Source of the DNA: Lederbergia sp. NSJ-179
GTDB lineage: Bacteria > Bacillota > Bacilli > Bacillales > Bacillaceae_C
DNA: 64,000 bases
Assembly (NCBI RefSeq): GCF_022867885.1
Contig: NZ_JALIFP010000002.1
Location: 62,001 to 126,000 of the forward strand
Reading direction: 5' to 3'
Numbering within the stretch: position 1 is the stretch's first letter; each line of letters starts with the position of its first letter. Both the position numbers and the translations under genes were made by a program. Positions 58,319 to 64,000 of the stretch are shown piece after piece. The notes under the pieces are model-generated. The model was given only the letters and a program-made list of their open reading frames with translations, did no database searches and was not told the DNA's origin.

Positions 58319-58321
58319 TAA

Positions 58322-58367
58322 AGAGTGCTTCAAAGTTGTTTTTCCACTTTGAGGCACTCTTTTTTAT
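58322..58367 (+). terminator. Rho-independent terminator after yshE unit
   Basis: AGAGTGCTTCAAAGT pairs with ACTTTGAGGCACTCT (one G-U), followed by T6. Confidence 0.9.
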
Positions 58368-58468
58368 ATTGAGAAATCATTAATACCCAAAACATAATCA
58401 TTTGTAGGTTTTGTTACAATATAATATACTGAAGGAAGGGTAATGCGTTTACAATAAGGAGGGGTTGT

Positions 58469-60169
58469 ATGGAGAGTAAACCTTGGCTGAAGATGTATCC
58501 TGAGTCTATTCCGACAAAGTTGGACTATGAACCAAGAACGGTGCAGTCTTATTTGGCCGATACAGCCAAAAATTTCCCTGATAAAATAGCGATTCATTTT
58601 ATGGGAAAGGAATTGACTTATCAGGAATTATATGAGAGCGTTCTTAAAATGGCTAATTACTTACAAGGCTTGGGCATAAAAAAAGGTGACCGAATTGCGC
58701 TTATGTTACCGAATTGCCCTCAATATGTGATCAGCTACTATGCTAGCCTTTTTGCAGGAGCTGTTGTTGTACAAACGAATCCGCTTTATACCGAACGAGA
58801 ACTTGAGTATCAAATGAAGGACTCCAGCGCTAAGATCATCATTGCACTTGATATTTTATACCCACGGATCTCTAAGGTGATCAAACAGACAAAGCTTGAG
58901 CAAATCGTTGTAACCGCTGTCAAAGACTATCTACCATTCCCTAAAAACCTTATTTACCCATTTATACAAAAAAGAGATACTGGCATTGTGATCCAATTGA
59001 ATCACGAAGGAAACATCCATCTTTTCAAACGGATTATGGAAATAGGTTCATTAGCACCAATAGCACTTGATTTTGATTATGAGAATGATCTAGCCCTTTT
59101 ACAATATACAGGTGGGACAACAGGCTATCCAAAAGGTGTCATGCTCACCCATAAAAATTTAATTGCCAATGCGACTGCTTGTCATGCATGGATGTATAAA
59201 GCAAAACCAGGAGAGGAAATTATACTGGGTGTCCTGCCCTTTTTTCATGTTTATGGCATGACAACTGTGTTGATTTTATCAATTATGCAGGGTTATAAAA
59301 TGGTCTTATTACCCAAATTCGATGCTAAGACCACCTTGAAAACGATTCACAAGGAGAAACCAACCATTTTTCCCGGAGCGCCAACGATCTATATAGGATT
59401 ATTAAATCATCCGGATCGTAATAAATATAATCTCTCCTCGATTGAAGCATGTATAAGCGGATCTGCACCTCTTCCTGTAGAAGTTCAGCAAAAATTTGAA
59501 GAGATTACAGGAGGAAAATTGGTAGAAGGTTATGGTTTAACGGAGTCATCCCCTGTAACTCATGCTAATTTTATATGGGGGCAGGAATATGTAAAAGGAA
59601 GCATTGGTGTACCATGGCCTGATACAGATGCTATGATTGTTTCGGCTGAAACAGGAGAAGAAGCGCCCATTGGACAAATAGGCGAAATTGCTGTGAAGGG
59701 ACCGCAAGTCATGAAAGGTTACTGGAACCGTCCTGAAGATACAGCGGAAACATTGAAAGACGGGTGGCTGATGACAGGGGATATGGGGTATATGAATAAA
59801 GATGGGTATTTTTTTGTAGTCGATCGGAAAAAAGATATGATTATAGCAGGAGGGTACAATATTTATCCAAGGGAAATTGAAGAAGTGTTATATGAACATC
59901 CTGCGATACAAGAAGTAGTAGTGGCTGGTATTCCCGATCCATATAGAGGAGAGACTGTCAAAGCTTATGTGGTATTAAAGCAAGGTTCTAGTGTGACGGA
60001 AAAGGAATTAGATGAATATGCAAGAAAATTTGTGGCTGCATATAAAGTACCTAAAGTATATGAATTTCGTAAAGAATTGCCAAAAACCGCTGTGGGAAAA
60101 ATTCTGCGTCGTACTTTAATTGAAGAAGAGAGGAAAAAGATACAACCGCAAGAGGAGAAAAGTATCTGA
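58469..60169 (+). CDS. lcfA: long-chain-fatty-acid--CoA ligase
   Basis: 566 residues of the acyl-adenylate-forming family. AMP-binding signature LLQYTGGTTGYPKGVMLTHKN near residue 213, then YGLTESSPV, GWLMTGDMGYMNKDGYFFVVDRKKDMIIAGGYNIYPREIEEVL and the C-terminal Lys region PKTAVGKILRR. It activates fatty acids for beta-oxidation. AAGGAGGGG precedes ATG 58469. Followed by fadR-etfBA, as in B. subtilis. Confidence 0.95.
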   Translation: MESKPWLKMYPESIPTKLDYEPRTVQSYLADTAKNFPDKIAIHFMGKELTYQELYESVLKMANYLQGLGIKKGDRIALMLPNCPQYVISYYASLFAGAVVVQTNPLYTERELEYQMKDSSAKIIIALDILYPRISKVIKQTKLEQIVVTAVKDYLPFPKNLIYPFIQKRDTGIVIQLNHEGNIHLFKRIMEIGSLAPIALDFDYENDLALLQYTGGTTGYPKGVMLTHKNLIANATACHAWMYKAKPGEEIILGVLPFFHVYGMTTVLILSIMQGYKMVLLPKFDAKTTLKTIHKEKPTIFPGAPTIYIGLLNHPDRNKYNLSSIEACISGSAPLPVEVQQKFEEITGGKLVEGYGLTESSPVTHANFIWGQEYVKGSIGVPWPDTDAMIVSAETGEEAPIGQIGEIAVKGPQVMKGYWNRPEDTAETLKDGWLMTGDMGYMNKDGYFFVVDRKKDMIIAGGYNIYPREIEEVLYEHPAIQEVVVAGIPDPYRGETVKAYVVLKQGSSVTEKELDEYARKFVAAYKVPKVYEFRKELPKTAVGKILRRTLIEEERKKIQPQEEKSI

Positions 60170-60195
60170 GCCTACAAGGCTCTTTTCTTTTTAAA
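60168..60195 (+). terminator. terminator of lcfA
   Basis: GAGCC-TACAA-GGCTC hairpin overlapping the stop codon, followed by TTTTCTTTTT. Confidence 0.75.
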
Positions 60196-60196
60196 C

Positions 60197-60381
60197 AGGT
60201 AAGAAAACATAAATATAGGCTGATGCTGGATCTAGCTCCAGCGCCCAGCGACTAGCAAACTTTCGGTGCCTTCCTACGATAAGTCAACATCGATTCACCC
60301 TTCGGGTTCATCGTGTTTCCTTTATCTCGTCAGGCCCCTAAAAAGTTTGTACGTCGCTAAACGGGCGCTTGCGCTTTTCTT
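60197..60381 (+). repeat. dispersed hairpin repeat, copy 2
   Basis: It shares with copy 1 (3045-3196) the start AGGTAAGAAA, GGATCTAGCTCCAG and the end GGGCGCTTGCGCTTTTCTTA. Here the closing stem is AGCGCCC/GGGCGCT, while copy 1 has AGGCGCC/GGCGCCT, so both arms changed together. Inner pairing includes AGCGAC/GTCGCT, CAAACTTT/AAAGTTTG and a CACCC-TTCG-GGTT tip. It lies between the lcfA terminator and the fadR promoter. Confidence 0.82.
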
Positions 60382-60386
60382 ATCAT

Positions 60387-60415
60387 TTGACAGAAAAAGA
60401 TTTGCTTATTATGAT
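60387..60415 (+). promoter_or_regulatory. sigma-A promoter of fadR
   Basis: TTGACA (60387-60392), a 17-bp spacer and TATGAT (60410-60415). Confidence 0.8.
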
Positions 60416-60422
60416 AAGGGTA

Positions 60423-60440
60423 TGAATGAATAATCATTCA
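60423..60440 (+). promoter_or_regulatory. FadR operator
   Basis: TGAATGAATAATCATTCA is a palindrome that matches the B. subtilis FadR consensus TGAATGAMTANTCATTCA at every position. It lies just after the -10 element, so FadR should repress its own operon until long-chain acyl-CoA releases it. Confidence 0.9.
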
Positions 60441-60466
60441 CTTATTTCAGGAAAAGGTGAAAGTTG

Positions 60467-61051
60467 TTGAAGAGAAATAAACCAAAATATAAACAAATTA
60501 TAGATGCGGCTGTCATTGTGATTGCAGAAAATGGTTACCACCAATCTCAAGTTTCTAAGATTGCAAAACAGGCTGGTGTAGCGGATGGGACAATTTATCT
60601 TTATTTTAAAAATAAAGAGGATATTTTAATTTCTGTTTTCCGTGAAAAAATGGGTCTTTTCGTTGAAAAAATGACGGAGGCGATTCAGATGAAAGAAACA
60701 GCCTCTGAAAAGTTATTGGTTATGATAGAAAATCATTTTAAAATTTTATCCAATGATCGTCATTTAGCGATTGTCACACAATTAGAATTAAGGCAGTCTA
60801 ATAAAGAGTTACGAAAAAAAATCAATGAAATTTTAAAAGACTATTTACAATTAATTGATCATATTATTTGCCATGGGCAAGAACGAAAGGAATTTTCTAA
60901 CCAACTTAATGTCCGGCTTGTAAGGCAAATGATTTTTGGGACGATCGATGAAACCGTCACATCATGGGTGATGAATGAGCAAAAATATGACCTCATCGCA
61001 CTCGCTCCCCAAGTTCATCAGTTATTACTAAATGGGTGTTGCCAGGATTAG
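60467..61051 (+). CDS. fadR: TetR-family fatty acid degradation regulator FadR
   Basis: About 194 residues. The helix-turn-helix domain ENGYHQSQVSKIAKQAGVADGTIYLYFKNKEDIL is nearly that of B. subtilis FadR (YsiA), and the ligand domain has LAIVTQLELRQSN and MIFGTIDETVTSWVMN. It represses beta-oxidation genes and is released by long-chain acyl-CoA. TTG 60467 is chosen over the adjacent TTG 60464 by spacing from AAAGGTGA and by the MKRNKPKY N-terminus. A perfect operator lies upstream. The usual next gene, fadB, is absent. Confidence 0.93.
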   Translation: MKRNKPKYKQIIDAAVIVIAENGYHQSQVSKIAKQAGVADGTIYLYFKNKEDILISVFREKMGLFVEKMTEAIQMKETASEKLLVMIENHFKILSNDRHLAIVTQLELRQSNKELRKKINEILKDYLQLIDHIICHGQERKEFSNQLNVRLVRQMIFGTIDETVTSWVMNEQKYDLIALAPQVHQLLLNGCCQD

Positions 61052-61187
61052 GAAATGGAAGGAAGGAGAGCCTGCATGAAACTTTAACACAAGAAGATCA
61101 AGTAGGGATATGGTCACCATGAATCGCCCGCGGAGTTTGAAAGAATAATAAAATAAGAGTTTTATTTTAAAGGAGGCGGAACTACCC

Positions 61188-61952
61188 ATGAATATTTTTG
61201 TCTTAATGAAAAGAACATTTGATACGGAAGAAAGGATTAGCATTTCCCAAGGACAAATCGTGGAAGAGGATGCAGAATTTATCATTAATCCCTATGATGA
61301 GTATGCCATTGAAGAAGCGATTCGTGTGCGGGATGAGCATGGTGGGGAAGTGAATGTGATTACAGTAGGGGAGGATGAGGCAGAAAAACAATTAAGAACC
61401 GCTCTAGCGATGGGAGCAGATCGTGCCACCCTTATTAATATTGAAGACGAATTGGAAGAGACGGATGCTTTTTCCATCGCCAAAATCATTGGCGAATACT
61501 TAAAAGACAAGGAAGTAGATCTTATTTTGGCAGGGAATGTGGCGATTGATGGAGGATCGGGGCAAATCGGACCCCGTGTAGCCGATATATTGGATATTCC
61601 CTATGTCACAACGATTACGAAATTAACGATAGATGGCGAGAATACAACACTAACAAAGGATGTGGAAGGGGATTCCGAAATCATAGAAACAAAGCTTCCT
61701 TTGCTTGTCACTGCGCAACAAGGATTAAATGATCCACGCTATCCTTCCTTACCCGGGATTATGAAGGCGAAAAAGAAGCCATTGGATGAGCTTGAATTAG
61801 ATGATTTGGATTTGGAGGAAGAGGATGTAGAGGTGAAAACAAGAACAGTTGAAGTATTCCTCCCTCCCAAAAAGCAAGCAGGGAGGATATTACAAGGAGA
61901 ACTTGAAGATCAGGTAAAGGAACTTGGAAGCTTACTAAATAAGGTGCTTTAG
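61188..61952 (+). CDS. etfB: electron transfer flavoprotein beta subunit
   Basis: 254 residues, soluble. It begins MNIFVLMKRTFDTEERISISQG and contains the adenine-nucleotide-binding fold with ALAMGADRATLI and LAGNVAIDGGSGQIGPRVADIL. With EtfA it takes electrons from acyl-CoA dehydrogenases. AAAGGAGGCGG precedes ATG 61188. In B. subtilis fadB lies directly before it; here a 136-bp gap remains after fadR. Confidence 0.95.
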   Translation: MNIFVLMKRTFDTEERISISQGQIVEEDAEFIINPYDEYAIEEAIRVRDEHGGEVNVITVGEDEAEKQLRTALAMGADRATLINIEDELEETDAFSIAKIIGEYLKDKEVDLILAGNVAIDGGSGQIGPRVADILDIPYVTTITKLTIDGENTTLTKDVEGDSEIIETKLPLLVTAQQGLNDPRYPSLPGIMKAKKKPLDELELDDLDLEEEDVEVKTRTVEVFLPPKKQAGRILQGELEDQVKELGSLLNKVL

Positions 61953-61982
61953 CTCTAAATGTGAAATCGGGAGGGAGTCAAA

Positions 61983-62963
61983 TTGGGCAAAAAAGTTTTT
62001 GTATTAGCCGAATGGCGGGAAGGGTTACTCCGAAATGTTTCCTTTGAAGCGATTGCGGCAGGAAAACAAGTAGCAGACGACGGCGAAATTGTAGCTGTAC
62101 TAATAGGGGAAGCTGTACAATCCTATACACAAGAGCTCATTTCCTATGGCGCAGACCGGGTGATCACCATAGAAAATGATCAATTAAAACATTATACTTC
62201 AGACGGCTATTCTCAATGCCTGCTTGCGGCGTTAGAAAAAGAAAAACCAGATGCATTGGTGATGGGGCACACAGCTTTAGGAAAGGATCTATCCCCTAAA
62301 ATTGCGAATCGATTGGGTGCAGGATTGATTTCAGATGTTACGGCCATCGAATTCAGCGATAACCAACCTATTTTCGTTCGACCTATCTATTCAGGAAAAG
62401 CTTTTGAAAAGAAAAAGATTATCGATGATTTTATCTTTATTACCATTCGGCCCAATAATATTGAGCCATTAAAAAGGGACGATACACGCACGGGTGAGAT
62501 CAGTTCGATAGAGGTGGAAGTGAAGGATCTTCGAATGACAATTAAAGAAGTCATTAGAAAGGCAAGTGTTGGGGTTGATTTATCGGAAGCAAAAGTTGTT
62601 GTAGCTGGCGGCCGTGGTGTAAAGAGTGCGGATGGATTTAAGCCCTTACAAGAGTTGGCGGATGTTCTTGGTGGTGCAGTTGGTGCTTCACGCGGTGCTT
62701 GTGATGCTGATTATTGTGACTATTCCTTACAGATTGGTCAAACCGGAAAGGTTGTCACCCCCGATTTATACATCGCTTGCGGAATCTCGGGAGCGATCCA
62801 GCATTTAGCCGGAATGTCCAATTCTAAAGTAATTGTCGCGATCAATAAAGATCCGGAAGCCAATATATTCCAGGTGGCCGACTATGGCATTGTCGGGGAT
62901 CTATTCGAGGTCGTTCCTCTGCTTACAGAGGAATTACGAAAAATGAAGATGGCTTCAACGTAA
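61983..62963 (+). CDS. etfA: electron transfer flavoprotein alpha subunit
   Basis: 326 residues: an N-terminal nucleotide-binding-like domain and a C-terminal FAD-binding domain (VVVAGGRGVKSADGFKPLQELADVLGGAVGASRGACDADYCDYSLQIGQTGKVVTPDLYIACGISGAIQHLAGM). TTG 61983 follows GGGAGGGAG. It forms a heterodimer with EtfB. Confidence 0.95.
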   Translation: MGKKVFVLAEWREGLLRNVSFEAIAAGKQVADDGEIVAVLIGEAVQSYTQELISYGADRVITIENDQLKHYTSDGYSQCLLAALEKEKPDALVMGHTALGKDLSPKIANRLGAGLISDVTAIEFSDNQPIFVRPIYSGKAFEKKKIIDDFIFITIRPNNIEPLKRDDTRTGEISSIEVEVKDLRMTIKEVIRKASVGVDLSEAKVVVAGGRGVKSADGFKPLQELADVLGGAVGASRGACDADYCDYSLQIGQTGKVVTPDLYIACGISGAIQHLAGMSNSKVIVAINKDPEANIFQVADYGIVGDLFEVVPLLTEELRKMKMAST

Positions 62964-63040
62964 GCAAATTATTCGCAACAACATCTTTCAAATGATATAC
63001 TGACGATAAGTTTTGAATGTATATTAGGAGGGTGTATTGA

Positions 63041-63355
63041 ATGGCTATTTCACATGCAACAGATCAAAACTTCGCCTCCGAAATTAGCGAAGGCGTTGTA
63101 TTGGTTGATTTTTGGGCTCCATGGTGTGGCCCATGTAAAATGATTGCTCCAGTATTGGAAGAAATGGATGCAGAGCTTAACGGGAAAGCAAAAATTGTCA
63201 AACTAAATGTGGATGATAACCAGGAAACTGCTGGTAAATACGGTGTCATGAGTATCCCCACTTTAATTGTCTTTAAAGATGGAGAAGAAGTAGATAAAAC
63301 CGTTGGCTTCCAGCCAAAAGAGGCTTTAGAAGAATTTTTAAATAAACATATTTAG
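63041..63355 (+). CDS. trxA: thioredoxin
   Basis: 104 residues with the redox active site FWAPWCGPCKM (WCGPC) near residue 28 and the conserved cis-Pro in SIPTLIVF. Main cytosolic disulfide reductant. TAGGAGGGTG precedes ATG 63041. Position between etfA and uvrC matches B. subtilis. Confidence 0.98.
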   Translation: MAISHATDQNFASEISEGVVLVDFWAPWCGPCKMIAPVLEEMDAELNGKAKIVKLNVDDNQETAGKYGVMSIPTLIVFKDGEEVDKTVGFQPKEALEEFLNKHI

Positions 63356-63357
63356 AT

Positions 63358-63388
63358 CAATCCGGGCCTTGAGTCCGGATTTTTAGTT
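63358..63388 (+). terminator. terminator of trxA
   Basis: AATCCGG and CCGGATT pair around the loop GCCTTGAGT, followed by T residues, directly after the trxA stop codon. Confidence 0.75.
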
Positions 63389-63408
63389 TCAAGATTGGAG
63401 GGATGGTG

Positions 63409-64000
63409 GTGCTGGACAATATCAAAAATAAGTTGGAGATTCTTCCAGACCAGCCTGGTTGCTACTTAATGAAAGATCGCCAAGGAACAATCATCTATAT
63501 AGGAAAAGCAAAAGTCTTAAAAAATCGAGTGCGCTCCTATTTTACGGGCTCCCATGATACGAAGACACAGCGTCTTGTCAATGAAATTAGGGATTTTGAA
63601 TATATTATTACTTCTTCTAATATTGAGGCCTTGATTTTAGAAATGAATCTAATTAAAAAGCATGATCCCAAATACAATATTATGCTGAAGGATGATAAAA
63701 GTTATCCTTATATCAAATTAACAAATGAGCGGCATCCTCGTCTCATAATTACTCGTAAAGTAAAAAAAGATAAAGGAAAATATTTTGGCCCTTATCCGAA
63801 TGCCTTGGCAGCTAATGAAACCAAAAAACTGCTTGATCGCCTATACCCTCTTCGTAAATGTCAAACTTTACCTGATCGGGTTTGTCTTTATTATCATCTT
63901 GGACAATGCCTGGCTCCCTGTGTGAATGAAGTTTCCCAAGAAACCTATAAAAAGATGACAAATGAAATTACGAAATTTTTAAATGGCGGCTATAAAGAGA
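63409..64000 (+). CDS. uvrC: excinuclease ABC subunit C (5' part, runs off the window)
   Basis: The first 197 residues are present: the GIY-YIG nuclease domain ([34 protein letters not shown], residues 12-45) and the following Cys region with [13 protein letters not shown]. UvrC makes both incisions in nucleotide-excision repair. GTG 63409 has GGAGGG 6 bases upstream; the in-frame ATG 63403 abuts that site. The gene is open to the last base of the window. Confidence 0.96.
   Translation, partial: MLDNIKNKLEILPDQPGCYLMKDRQGTIIYIGKAKVLKNRVRSYFTGSHDTKTQRLVNEIRDFEYIITSSNIEALILEMNLIKKHDPKYNIMLKDDKSYPYIKLTNERHPRLIITRKVKKDKGKYFGPYPNALAANETKKLLDRLYPLRKCQTLPDRVCLYYHLGQCLAPCVNEVSQETYKKMTNEITKFLNGGYKE

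Noticed and set aside
58425-58460. cre site or FadR box upstream of lcfA
   Set aside because: GTAATGCGTTTACA read in reverse misses the cre consensus at three positions, and TGAGAAATCATTAA matches only half of the FadR consensus.

Overview
This AT-rich window comes from an endospore-forming member of the Bacillaceae. The evidence is the small acid-soluble spore protein SspI, the Bacillus-type order infC-rpmI-rplT-ysdA, sspI-ysgA-pheS-pheT-rnhC-zapA-cvpA-polX-mutS2-yshE-lcfA-fadR-etfB-etfA-trxA-uvrC, T-box leaders in front of thrS and pheST, an L20-type leader before infC, a guanine riboswitch on xpt-pbuX, and Bacillus-style CcpA and FadR operators. I cannot name the species from sequence alone.

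Layout. 1-5.1 kb: T-box/thrS, a 52-bp tandem array, then riboswitch/xpt-pbuX. 5.1-10.5 kb: a tiny Cys-rich ORF, a two-gene ABC exporter and a GNAT acetyltransferase. 10.5-22.3 kb: a carbohydrate-acid catabolic island made of a YesM/YesN-type two-component system, a cre site, a CUT1 ABC importer without its own ATPase, a YesL-like protein, and three enzymes that together convert galactarate to 2-oxoglutarate. 22.3-38.6 kb: an accessory stretch of small enzymes and hypotheticals (MATE-like transporter, HAD, two NUDIX, HIT, methyltransferase, CAP protein, DinB-like, Fic, metallo-hydrolase, S66 peptidase, APH(3')-like kinase, nucleotidyltransferase, DUF402, twin YusW lipoproteins), containing a large 52-bp array. 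38.7-64 kb: conserved core genes with another 52-bp array, citR/citA and a 21-bp array.

The most unusual signal is non-coding. Three separate intergenic arrays (2.3, 26.5 and 38.8 kb) all have a period of exactly 52 bp. I saw no indel at the anchors checked in 31 units, although one array differs in sequence from the other two. A fourth array has a period of exactly 21 bp. These lengths are close to 5 and 2 turns of B-DNA. Two further structured elements stand out: a dispersed hairpin repeat present at 3.05 and 60.2 kb with compensating changes in its closing stem, and a GC-rich multi-hairpin element after mutS2 whose loops carry AGGAY. Other points of interest are a Fic protein with Gln at the catalytic His position, a MATE-like gene with no normal start codon, a split two-helix small protein, and loss of fadB from an otherwise canonical FadR operon.
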